From positions 186,001 through 250,000 of the forward strand of contig NZ_OBMI01000001.1 of the NCBI RefSeq assembly GCF_900199185.1: a stretch of DNA of 64,000 nucleotides, read 5' to 3'. Source of the stretch: Sphingomonas guangdongensis. Lineage in GTDB: Bacteria; Pseudomonadota; Alphaproteobacteria; Sphingomonadales; Sphingomonadaceae. Of the stretch, positions 56,505-64,000 are shown one piece after another. The first letter of the stretch is position 1; each line of letters begins with the position of its first letter. The position numbers and the translations under genes were made by a program. The notes under the pieces are model-generated. The model was given only the letters and a program-made list of their open reading frames with translations. It made no database searches and had not been told where the DNA came from.

Positions 56505-59068
56505 TTCCTGGCTCCGGAAAAGCGCCGATCGGCGGCGAGCGCCAGAAACATGAAGTTCTCGGCCCCGCCGCCCATCACATACTCGCCCTGCTGCCAGAAA
56601 TAGGGCCACTTCTTCAGCTCGGGCAGGTCGGGCCGGACCAGGTTGGTGCCCGAGATCACCCCGCCGGGAATATAGGACCAGTCGGCGCGGTTGAAACCAT
56701 AGGCGACCAGCGCGGACTCCGCGCCCACGCCGCTCACGAAGCTCGCCCGGTTCTCCCCCGGGTGCGCGCCCAATACGAAATTCAGCGCGTTGAGCCAGCT
56801 CGCGTCGTCGGTCGCCTGCGGCCAGCCCTTCTTGAAGAACCACTGCTGCACGCCGCGCTCCTGAATGTCCCAGCCCGCGCCCCAGATCTTGGGCACGTAG
56901 GGAATGCCGTAGGGGCTGTCGGTCTTGGCGCTCTCCTGCACCGACCGCTGGTAGGCGACGACCGCCGCATCGACCCGGCTGCGCATCGCCGCGGGCAGAT
57001 CGCGGCGGATCGACGCCAGCATCCACGCGCTCTCGCCCGGCTTGGCGACGATCGCGTCGGTCAGTTCGGCAAGCGCCGGGAGATAGTCTCGCCCGCCGGT
57101 CGCCTGGATCAGCTCGGCCAGCGCGAACACCTTGTTCGGCACGCTGGTGGCGCGGGGCAGCGCCTTGGCAGTGATCGCCCGCGCAGCCGCCAGCGCCTCG
57201 GCCGACAGGGCGGGATTGTCGCGCTTCAGCACCCGGCTGGCCGCGGCAAGCCCGGCCGCCGTGTAGAGCTCGCGGTCCGGGTTGTCCTCCGTGAACACCC
57301 AGCGATCGTCGAACTCGACCGGCGTGCCGTTGGCATCGACGCCGAGGCCGGGACGCGGCTTGCGAAACACGTTGTCGCTGAGGTTCACCGCATCGCCGAG
57401 CATTGCGTAGGTGCGCAGGTCGGGCTCTATGATGCCGCGGTAGAGCCGCCCGAGCGCCCGGTAGCCACCGAGCACGGAGGCGAGCCCGTGCTCGATCTGC
57501 TGGATAGCATCGTTTCTACCATCCGGGTCGCGCAGTTCGACCGACTTCGCCGCCGCGTCGATCCGGGTCGCGTCATAGTCGAGCCCGAGCTCCTCCACCA
57601 TCTTGGCGAGGACCCAAACCGTGCCGATCTGCGATTCGACGCGCAGGTCGAAATCGCCCGCGTCGTGCCAGCCGCCCGCGTTCAGCCCCGGCACGACCTC
57701 GCCCGGCTTGAAGCGGGTCAGCGTCTCCGCTCCTTGCGCATAGCCGTCGAAGTGGTTGAGGCCGGTGCGCGCCATCAGCGCGTCGTCCTGGTGATCGAGC
57801 CCGTGCCAGACGCGGTACTTCTCACGGACCAGCATGTGGCACATCTGCACCGGCAGGAACGTGTCGAGCGTCGGCTGCCACACGCCGCGCGCGAACACGT
57901 CATTGCCGATCCTGAACGGGTTGGTCTCGCTGCCGCCGTACGCCAGCACGTACATGCCGGGCGCGGTCACGTCGGAGAAGTCGAAGGTGCGATAGCGATA
58001 GCGCAGGAATTTGCCCCAGTCGGCGGTCGGCCCTGTCCTCACGACCTCACGCCCGGCGGCGGTGAGGCGGTAGAGCGTCGCTGCGCCCGCAGCTGCACCC
58101 GCGGTGGCATCCAGCTCGATCACCGCGCGCTTCGGCTGCGCCGCCGCGTAGCCGACCTGGCTCACCTGGACGACGGGTGCGTAGGTCCAGTTGGGCACCG
58201 TGCTCGGCCGCACGACCCACGACACCGCGTTGGCCGTGGCGCCCGCCTTCACCGTCTCGCGCGCGATGAACCAGCCGTTGTTGTGGGCGGACCGCCCGTC
58301 GATCAGCGCGATCGTGCCCGTCTCGCTGGTGATGGTCATGCGCTGCTGCTCGCTCTCGGGCGCCACCACCAGGCTGCGCCCGGTTCCGAGCGGCACGCCG
58401 AGGACCTGGCCGTTCGGGTCCTGCACCGGCCCGTTCGGTTGCGCGTTGCGCGGCACGGGCACCTTCGGCCCCGTTGTCGCCGCGACCGGACCGCCGGGCT
58501 GACGCGGAAAGGTGCCGCCCTTGTCCCCCATCAGCCAGGAGCGGCCGAAGAGATGTTCCGGGAACAGCTCCAGGTTAAAGCCGACCCGGCCGATCCAGGC
58601 GGCAGGCACCGGCCGGTCCATGTCGACGCTGACGCGGAAACCCCCGCCCGGCTCCGGCACCACCCGCACTTTGTACGACAGCGACAGGTCGGGGTAGAAG
58701 ATCGGGTTGAAGCCCTTCCCGTTCTTTTCCGGATCGGGAAAGGACAGCGCCTGGGTGATCGTGCCGGTCGCGCGGTCCACCGTCCGCTCGCCGCCCTTGG
58801 GCATCGGTGACCACTGGCCGGGCTCCGCCTCCAGGCGGATGTCGCCGTTGGCCGCCACGCGACGGCCATGCTGGATCACGGTCACTCCGGTCTGGTGGCC
58901 GTCGGGGTAGATGTCGTCGAAGACGATGACGTCGAGGCCCGGCCGGGTCAGATAGCCGCGCTCCGACAGCGCCAGCCGGTCGCTTGCCGGCGCCGCCTGC
59001 TGCGCGATCGCGGGCACCGTCAGCGCCACCAGCGCCGCCATCGTCACGAACCTGAAGCCCCGCATCAC
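56501..59068 (-). CDS. Exported glycoside hydrolase family 9 enzyme
   Basis: An 855-residue exported enzyme (signal peptide MMRGFRFVTMAALVALTVPA, AIAQ). An N-terminal beta-rich region of about 290 residues is not recognised. An Ig-like CelD_N domain follows (VSQVGYAAAQPKRAVIELDA), then the GH9 catalytic domain: GLNAGGWHDAGDFDLRVESQ (base Asp pair), and QQGEYVMGGGAENFMF near the end with the acid Glu. GH9 enzymes cleave beta-glucans or related chitosan/xyloglucan oligosaccharides. Coupled to galM, it probably supplies sugars to this locus. The specificity is open. Confidence 0.88.
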   Translation of the reverse strand: MMRGFRFVTMAALVALTVPAIAQQAAPASDRLALSERGYLTRPGLDVIVFDDIYPDGHQTGVTVIQHGRRVAANGDIRLEAEPGQWSPMPKGGERTVDRATGTITQALSFPDPEKNGKGFNPIFYPDLSLSYKVRVVPEPGGGFRVSVDMDRPVPAAWIGRVGFNLELFPEHLFGRSWLMGDKGGTFPRQPGGPVAATTGPKVPVPRNAQPNGPVQDPNGQVLGVPLGTGRSLVVAPESEQQRMTITSETGTIALIDGRSAHNNGWFIARETVKAGATANAVSWVVRPSTVPNWTYAPVVQVSQVGYAAAQPKRAVIELDATAGAAAGAATLYRLTAAGREVVRTGPTADWGKFLRYRYRTFDFSDVTAPGMYVLAYGGSETNPFRIGNDVFARGVWQPTLDTFLPVQMCHMLVREKYRVWHGLDHQDDALMARTGLNHFDGYAQGAETLTRFKPGEVVPGLNAGGWHDAGDFDLRVESQIGTVWVLAKMVEELGLDYDATRIDAAAKSVELRDPDGRNDAIQQIEHGLASVLGGYRALGRLYRGIIEPDLRTYAMLGDAVNLSDNVFRKPRPGLGVDANGTPVEFDDRWVFTEDNPDRELYTAAGLAAASRVLKRDNPALSAEALAAARAITAKALPRATSVPNKVFALAELIQATGGRDYLPALAELTDAIVAKPGESAWMLASIRRDLPAAMRSRVDAAVVAYQRSVQESAKTDSPYGIPYVPKIWGAGWDIQERGVQQWFFKKGWPQATDDASWLNALNFVLGAHPGENRASFVSGVGAESALVAYGFNRADWSYIPGGVISGTNLVRPDLPELKKWPYFWQQGEYVMGGGAENFMFLALAADRRFSGARK

Positions 59069-59234
59069 ACCCTCCTGCTGCGCCGGGCGGTGATCCTCCC
59101 GGTCGTGCCGTGTCGGTCGCAGCCGAGCTGCGGTGTTGTCAATGCGGCAAAGGTCGCGGGCGCGCGGCAGAGGCCGAGCTACGACGCAAGAGCGCCATCA
59201 GTCGATGCCGGTCGCCAGCACTGTGCGAAAATAG

Positions 59235-59277
59235 TGCTGCCGGTGAGGATTGAACTCACGACCTCAGCCTTACCAAG
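59235..59277 (-). other. 3' fragment of tRNA-Thr(GGT), candidate att site
   Basis: On the minus strand the sequence runs from the anticodon loop TTGGTAA through the 3' anticodon stem (GGCTG), variable region AGGTC, T-arm (GTGAG-TTCAATC-CTCAC), acceptor strand CGGCAGC and discriminator A, followed by CTA rather than CCA. Everything 5' of the anticodon loop is absent: the next bases do not resemble a D-arm or acceptor strand. A tRNA 3' fragment cut at the anticodon loop is the usual displaced half of a tyrosine-recombinase integration site. Confidence 0.7.
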
Positions 59278-59284
59278 TAACCGC

Positions 59285-59570
59285 GTGCTGCGCATGGAGG
59301 CGGAAAGCGAGCGAGTAGACTGCGACGGACCCGAGTTCGAGGTCAAGGCCGACGCGGCTCTATGCTTGTCGCTGCTCCTTCGCAAATTAGCGACGAACGC
59401 GACGAAATATGGTGCGCCTCAGCTGCCGACGGCCGGGTGGGAGTGAGCTGGCGTACCAACGGAAAGTGCTTCCGGCTGCATTGGCATGAACGAGGCGGTC
59501 CTCCGGCACCGCCTCCGGTTCGCAAAACTTTCGGCTGCAAGCTGATCGGCATGGGCGTTTGCGGCGCACG
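59285..59570 (+). pseudogene. HWE-family histidine kinase remnant
   Basis: The C-terminal catalytic part of an HWE-type kinase is recognisable in two frames. The first reads KADAALCLSLLLRKLATNAT KYGA, ending at a stop at 59446. After a frameshift near 59425 the second reads DGRVGVSWRTNGKCFRLHWH, ERGGPPAPPPVRKTFGCKLI. The N-terminal sensor part is missing, and the end diverges. It lies directly beside the tRNA fragment. Confidence 0.6.
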
Positions 59571-59735
59571 CAAAGCGGATCTCGACTGCCGCGCTGCTGC
59601 TCATCATCGCGCATGACCTCCGCTCTCGCGGCCGCCCGATTAGCACATCTCGCAGGCATAGCGCTGTCGCCAAGCGCGATAACCGCTGCCGCGCAGAAAC
59701 CGGAACGCCTTGCGCTACTTAGGCATTCCCGCTTG

Positions 59736-60620
59736 ATGGACGTGGTGAATATCCTGATCCGGCGCCTTCGCGAGATGGCGTCCGACTTCATCCGCCTGTT
59801 ACCGCAGCTCTCCATTGCGATCGTCGTGCTCGTCGCGACTTACATCCTTGCGAAGTTCGCCCGCCGCATCGCCGAGCGGCTGCTCGCCAAAACCGATCTT
59901 CGCGGGACCCTTATCAACCTGGTGGAGACGCTGGTCGGCGTGCTCATTTGGGTGGTGGGGCTGCTCGTCACCGCCACCATCGTGTTCCCGGGGGTGACGC
60001 CCGCCAACATACTGGCCGTACTCGGCCTCGGCTCCGTCGCGGTCGGCTTTGCGTTCAAGGACATCTTCGAGAACTTCCTCGCGGGCGTGCTCATCATGCT
60101 GCGCAAGCAGATGCGGATAGGTGACGTGATTGCGTGCGAGGATGTGGAAGGCCGCGTCGAGATGATCTCGCTCCGCGACACGCACCTGCGACACCTGTCG
60201 GGCGAGCTGGTCGTCGTGCCCAACGCCTATCTGTTCAAGAACCCGGTTACCGTTATGACCCAGCGGCCGAAGCGACGCCACACCGTCGAGGTGGGCGTCG
60301 CGTACGATGTTGACCTCGATGCTGCGAAGGAGCGGATCACGGAGGCGGTGAAGGGATGCGCGAGCGTCGACGCTGATCAGCCAGCCGAGATCTTCGCCAA
60401 GTCGTTCGACGACAGCGCCATCACGTTTCTTGTCCGCTGGTGGGCGGGGTCCAAACCCGCGGAGGCGCACGCCAGCCGCGACGAGGTGGTGCGCGCGATC
60501 AAGCGGACGCTGGACGCAGCCGGGATCGAGATCCCCTACCCGTATCGCACGCTGACCTTCAAGGAGCCGCTAGCGATCGCCCGCGCTCGCACCGACGCGC
60601 CTGCAGACGAGGCGTCGTGA
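59736..60620 (+). CDS. Small-conductance mechanosensitive channel (MscS family)
   Basis: A 294-residue channel that opens under membrane tension. Three hydrophobic helices (LLPQLSIAIVVLVATYILAK, TLVGVLIWVVGLLVTATIVF and the pore helix GLGSVAVGFAFKDIFENFLA) precede the beta domain (MRIGDVIACEDVEGRVEMIS) and C-terminal domain. An ATG at 59736 starts the first helix; the frame runs upstream to 59559 without similarity. Its stop overlaps the next gene's GTG, so the three genes form one coupled operon. Confidence 0.92.
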   Translation: MDVVNILIRRLREMASDFIRLLPQLSIAIVVLVATYILAKFARRIAERLLAKTDLRGTLINLVETLVGVLIWVVGLLVTATIVFPGVTPANILAVLGLGSVAVGFAFKDIFENFLAGVLIMLRKQMRIGDVIACEDVEGRVEMISLRDTHLRHLSGELVVVPNAYLFKNPVTVMTQRPKRRHTVEVGVAYDVDLDAAKERITEAVKGCASVDADQPAEIFAKSFDDSAITFLVRWWAGSKPAEAHASRDEVVRAIKRTLDAAGIEIPYPYRTLTFKEPLAIARARTDAPADEAS

Positions 60621-61054
60621 CGGAAGCCAACGACCGCAAGGCGGCGAAGGTCCATGTCGACCTAGCGCACAGCGCCGGTAAGCTGGAGCAGAGCGCCGAG
60701 CAGCAGGCCGACAGCGCCGACCGCCGCACCGAGCTCGCCGCGGACCGCACGGTGCTGGCCGCCGAGCGGACCTATGCCGCCTGGGTCCGGACTGGCCTCG
60801 CCGCGCTCGCCGCAGGAATCGGCGCGCGCGCGTTGCTGCAGACGGTCGTACCCGACTGGCTGGTCGGCGCGACCGGTACCGTGCTGATCCTGTTCAGCGG
60901 CTTCTGCTTCGTGGCTGCGGTCTGGCGCCAAATGGGTCGGGTGGCGCCGCCCAAGCCCGACGCCCCACGCCTTCCCGCCTGGCTGCTGATCGCGGTCAAC
61001 GCCTTCCTGCTGGTCGTCGCAGCAGCGGCCTTGATCGGCATCTGGCTCCCGTGA
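60617..61054 (+). CDS. DUF202 (YidH-like) membrane protein
   Basis: A 145-residue protein. A hydrophilic helical N-terminus (AGKLEQSAEQQADSADRRTE) leads into the DUF202 motif LAAERTYAAWVRTGLAALA, then three membrane helices. GTG at 60617 overlaps the mscS stop, and its stop overlaps the permease start. Function of the family is unknown; the tight coupling suggests a role with the channel and permease. Confidence 0.88.
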   Translation: MTEANDRKAAKVHVDLAHSAGKLEQSAEQQADSADRRTELAADRTVLAAERTYAAWVRTGLAALAAGIGARALLQTVVPDWLVGATGTVLILFSGFCFVAAVWRQMGRVAPPKPDAPRLPAWLLIAVNAFLLVVAAAALIGIWLP

Positions 61055-62832
61055 CGACGCCGCAGGTCCTCTCGATCGCACTCCTTGCCGGCATGATGGC
61101 GCTCTTCGTGTGGGGCCGCTTCCGCTACGATGTCACCGCCATCCTGGCATTGCTTGCCGGACTGGCGCTCGGCTTGGTCGAGCCCAAGCGCGCGTTTACC
61201 GGCTTCTCCGACGATATCGTCATCATCGTCGGCTCGGCGCTGGTGATCTCGGCCGCGATCCAGCGGTCGGGGCTGATCGAGCGCGCGCTCGCCGTGATGA
61301 CCCGGCGGGTCACGCGGGTGCGCTCGCACCTGCTGCTGCTCGCCGGCACCGTCGGCGTCGCGTCGGGGCTGGTCAAGAACGTCGGCGCGCTGGCGATGCT
61401 GATGCCCGCCGCCTTCCAGATCGCGAAGAAAGACAATGCGAGCCCATCGGTCTTCCTGATGCCCATGTCCTTCGCCTCGCTCCTCGGCGGCCTGACGACG
61501 CTCGTCGGCACCTCTCCCAACATCATCGTCAGCCGCGTGCGCGAGCAAATGACGGGCAGGCCCTTTACGATGTTCGACTATCTGCCGACCGGGATGGGGC
61601 TGCTGGTCGTCGGACTTCTGTTCCTTCGCTTCGGTTATCGCCTGCTCCCCCGCAATCGACGCGCGGCACCGACCATGGGCGAGGCGCTCAATATCGAAGG
61701 CTATGTGACGGAAGCACGGGTCGGCGCCGGTTCGGCGGCCGTTGGTGAGACGGTCGCCGCATTCGTCGAGCGCCACGACCATGAGGTTAGCGTGACCGGC
61801 GTCGACCGGGAGGACATGCATCTGTCGATCGCTCCGGGTCTCACGCTCCATGAAGGCGATACGCTGATCCTCGGTGGCGATCCTGCGGCGCTGGAGCGGG
61901 TGATCGCCGGCGACGGGCTGGAGCTCGCCGGACAGGATCGCGACGTCGGGGACGTAGAGGGCAAGGACACGGACCAGATCGGCGTGGTGGAGGCGGTGGT
62001 GACCACCGGCTCCGTCCTCGTCGGCCAGACCGCAGGCCGCATACTGCTCCAGCAGCGCTACGGCGTGAACCTGATCGCCATCTCGCGCGCTGGGCAGCGG
62101 CTGACCCGCAAGCTGAGCGACACGACGCTGCGGTCCGGCGACGTGATCGTGCTTCAGGGTCCGCTCGATCTCCTGCCTGAACGCATGCGCGATCTCGGCA
62201 GTTTGCCGCTTGCCGAGCGAGCGATCCGGCTCGGAAATTCGGGTCGAGGATGGCTACCTGTCGTCATCCTGGCGGCCGCCATGATCGCCACCGCAGCCGG
62301 TTACGTACCGGTGGCGGTCGCCTTCTTCGCCGCGGCGGGCCTCACCATGGCAGTGGGCGCGCTGCCGCTCCGCGACGCCTATGAGGGCGTCGAATGGCCC
62401 ATCCTCATCATGCTCGGCGCGCTGATCCCGGTCAGCGACACGCTCCGCACCACCGGCGCCTCCGACGTGATCGCGACCAGTCTCGCGCATGTCGCGGCGA
62501 GGCTCCCACCCTGGGGTGCGGTCGCTCTGATCCTCGTGGCGGCGATGGCGGTGACGCCGTTCCTCAACAATGCCGCGACCGTGCTGGTGATGGCGCCGAT
62601 TGCGGCCGTGTTTGCGCACGATCTGGGTTACCGGCCGGAGGCGTTCCTGATCGCCACCGCGATCGGCGCCGGCTGCGACTTCCTCACGCCGATCGGCCAC
62701 CAGTGCAACACGCTAGTGTTCGGGCCAGGCGGATACCGCTTCGGCGACTATGCCCGTCTCGGCGCACCGCTGTCATTGCTGGTGGTGCTCGTCGGCACAC
62801 CGCTGGTGATGTGGACCTGGCCGTTGCGCTGA
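61051..62832 (+). CDS. SLC13-type permease with paired RCK_C domains
   Basis: A 593-residue transporter. The membrane part resembles the SLC13/ArsB (ion transporter) superfamily: GLVEPKRAFTGFSDDIVIIV, GLVKNVGALAMLMP, LLGGLTTLVGTSPNIIVS, and in the second half TPFLNNAATVLVMAP and TPIGHQCNTLVFGPGGY. Between the halves (residues about 205-375) are two TrkA-C/RCK_C ligand-binding domains. It is coupled to the DUF202 gene. Substrates of such proteins include sulfate, dicarboxylates or other anions; which one is unknown. Confidence 0.88.
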   Translation: MTTPQVLSIALLAGMMALFVWGRFRYDVTAILALLAGLALGLVEPKRAFTGFSDDIVIIVGSALVISAAIQRSGLIERALAVMTRRVTRVRSHLLLLAGTVGVASGLVKNVGALAMLMPAAFQIAKKDNASPSVFLMPMSFASLLGGLTTLVGTSPNIIVSRVREQMTGRPFTMFDYLPTGMGLLVVGLLFLRFGYRLLPRNRRAAPTMGEALNIEGYVTEARVGAGSAAVGETVAAFVERHDHEVSVTGVDREDMHLSIAPGLTLHEGDTLILGGDPAALERVIAGDGLELAGQDRDVGDVEGKDTDQIGVVEAVVTTGSVLVGQTAGRILLQQRYGVNLIAISRAGQRLTRKLSDTTLRSGDVIVLQGPLDLLPERMRDLGSLPLAERAIRLGNSGRGWLPVVILAAAMIATAAGYVPVAVAFFAAAGLTMAVGALPLRDAYEGVEWPILIMLGALIPVSDTLRTTGASDVIATSLAHVAARLPPWGAVALILVAAMAVTPFLNNAATVLVMAPIAAVFAHDLGYRPEAFLIATAIGAGCDFLTPIGHQCNTLVFGPGGYRFGDYARLGAPLSLLVVLVGTPLVMWTWPLR

Positions 62833-63100
62833 TAAATGAGCGCGTCGAGGTCTGACCGATAGCCGGGCATATGAGGCCACTCCTTGGCTGCTCGGACGCG
62901 GACGTTAGTTCAACTTGTTAGCTGAAAGGCACAGCATCTCGGGAGCGTTGTTCCCCCTGCGCCCGTTCTGCAGTTCTATAACTAGGCGCGGACACTCTAA
63001 ATCTTACAATTGCTGCCCTACGGCACACACAAGATCGTGCTGTTCAATAAGCTTCTCGTGCACCACATCGAAGCTGCCCGCCGCTGGTTCACCTGACGTC
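62833..63100. other. Gene-poor stretch
   Basis: No supportable gene. One short plus-strand open frame near 63001-63093 ends KIVLFNKLLVHHIEAARRWFT and could be the tail of a lost gene, but I cannot place it in a family. Composition is less GC-rich than the operon upstream. Confidence 0.4.
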
Positions 63101-63570
63101 CTAGCCGTGCATGCCGGAAATGTCGTTGGGGTAGAGATCAAAGGCATGACGCAGAGCGCAGTACTGACCCTTCTTCTCTGACCACGGGCGTGTAGCGACC
63201 GACGTGGTGATGACGACCAGACGCTTTCCCTTCAGGATGGGGCCGGGCTTCTGCTTCAGGTTGCTTGGCAGGAACCCTGTGCCGAGCACACGGTCGACAA
63301 TCCCTTCATCATCGCTGGCGGCAGCCCGAACCAGATTTGGTAAGCGAGGACGAGGACGTTCGCCTGTCGCACCAAATCCAATTCCGCGAAGTCGTCGGCA
63401 TGGAGGCGATAGGCCGGTCCCGAACACTAGTCGCTTTTCAGAACCGGGTCGAACCCATGCGAGTAGAGCTCATGGAGATTCCTATCCTGCCCGCTCGCGT
63501 GGACCGCTTCGCAGTAGGCTCGAGCGACCGAGCGGCAGAAGCTGGCGGGACTTGGATGGGCGACCACGAC
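63101..63570 (-). pseudogene. Flavodoxin-fold NAD(P)H:quinone oxidoreductase remnant
   Basis: The minus strand reads HVVVAHPSPASFCRSVARAY near 63555-63496, then HELYSHGFDPVLKSD, an in-frame TAG, and DDFAELDLVRQANVLVLAYQ followed by IWFGLPPAMMKG, as in the Flavodoxin_2 family. A frameshift near 63300 is then needed to continue with IVDRVLGTGFLPSNLKQ and GPILKGKRLVVITTS, ending at 63101. No start codon is visible and the C-terminus is short. It has both a stop and a frameshift, so it is dead unless sequencing errors are present. Confidence 0.65.
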
Positions 63571-63761
63571 GTGATGTCAAACCTCGCGTCGGGGGAGCGA
63601 TCGCGTGTTCGTCCAAAATCCTGCGCACGCCTTTGCCATCAGAGCACGACACGCGTGAGAGGCTGACCGAAGTCACCGTTTCAAGAGCCAGCGATCTTGA
63701 TACTAAGACCCACAAGCGGTCGTGCAGGCCACCCCCGCCGCGCCCAAGGTCTGCCATTCGT

Positions 63762-64000
63762 TCATAACGGACTGGCGACCGCCTTCGAACGGTCCCGCGC
63801 CAGCCATCTGGCCAGGCTGTCCAGCGTCTGCTGCCCATATTCGACGGCGCCGAAGCCAATCACCGCGTCTCGACGCTCCCGGCTGGGGTGCAACTGGCGC
63901 AGCGTCAGCACCGTCTTGCCATCGGCCTGCACATCGAAGCTGACTGCCATTCGGAAGCGATCGGGATCGTCCGGCGATGGCGTGCCATAGTCCATGACGA
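63762..64000 (-). CDS. SRPBCC-family protein, C-terminal part
   Basis: The last 78 or so residues of an SRPBCC/AHSA1-like protein. The frame is open to the window edge, so the start is outside, although an ATG at 63995 exists. Segments FRMAVSFDVQADGKTVLTLR and RRDAVIGFGAVEYGQQTLDS, LARWLA match the C-terminal strand and helix of AHSA1 domain proteins. These bind hydrophobic ligands; the specific role is unknown. Confidence 0.7.
   Translation of the reverse strand, partial: VMDYGTPSPDDPDRFRMAVSFDVQADGKTVLTLRQLHPSRERRDAVIGFGAVEYGQQTLDSLARWLARDRSKAVASPL

Noticed and set aside
56021..58810. A 929-codon open frame antisense to the GH9 gene
   Set aside because: Arg/His-rich shadow frame without motifs; GH9 and galM are well supported on the minus strand.
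59221..59280. A complete tRNA gene
   Set aside because: Only the part from the anticodon loop to the 3' end is present; there is no 5' acceptor strand or D-arm to the right.
63482..63859. A 125-codon minus-strand open frame
   Set aside because: Overlaps the oxidoreductase remnant in another frame and shows only Arg/Ser-rich low-complexity sequence.

Overview
The window is about 64 kb of GC-rich alphaproteobacterial DNA, most likely from a sphingomonad (Sphingomonas or a close relative). I infer this from the gene families: PhaR/PhaC/phasin polyhydroxybutyrate genes, a glnB-glnA pair, an sdhC-sdhD-sdhA run, a bifunctional RelA/SpoT homologue, a large TonB-dependent receptor, a CC_3452-type exported protein, and short palindromic intergenic repeats. 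No rRNA and no complete tRNA gene was recognised. The left end cuts a membrane dipeptidase gene and the right end cuts an SRPBCC-domain gene.

Layout. 0-3.6 kb: dipeptidase (partial), ferredoxin-NADP reductase, a MoCF/CinA-type protein, methionine aminopeptidase. 3.7-5.6 kb: a polymorphic-toxin-like nuclease with an overlapping candidate immunity gene. 5.6-7.7 kb: PII and glutamine synthetase behind an NtrC/sigma-54-like control region. 8.0-13.6 kb: a GNAT protein, gyrB, and sdhCDA without sdhB. 13.6-22.6 kb: a LOV-domain hybrid histidine kinase, an exported aspartic protease, a GT-C glycosyltransferase, a methyltransferase-like protein, a DCC protein coupled to a DUF4166 protein, and a Kef-type antiporter. 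22.7-25.6 kb: phaR, a short PhaC-like hydrolase, and acetyl-CoA acetyltransferase. 25.8-29.1 kb: a TonB-dependent receptor with a structured leader. 29.2-37.1 kb: alanine racemase, an MFS symporter, a small RTX-like membrane protein, clpS, phasin, class I PHA synthase, and an aminotransferase. 37.1-40.6 kb: an HxlR regulator, a CC_3452 protein, RSH, and a lipoprotein.

40.6-50.0 kb is the least ordinary stretch. It holds two LuxR-type regulators whose upstream regions share an ACCC-N6-GGGT element, a 692-residue protein made almost wholly of RTX repeats, a TIGR03032 protein, a 960-residue FG-GAP/RTX secreted protein, and a 52-residue peptide gene that looks like a modified-peptide precursor. 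50.0-59.1 kb is a galactose-use locus: an exported GH9 glycosidase, aldose 1-epimerase, a galactose 1-dehydrogenase-like enzyme, two transporters, DgoK and DgoA. Together these outline an oxidative De Ley-Doudoroff route, but lactonase and galactonate dehydratase are not in the window.

59.2-64.0 kb looks like the edge of an integrated and decaying element. A 3' fragment of tRNA-Thr(GGT) that begins in the anticodon loop is followed by a frameshifted HWE-kinase remnant, a tightly coupled mscS/DUF202/SLC13-RCK operon, and a flavodoxin-fold oxidoreductase pseudogene.
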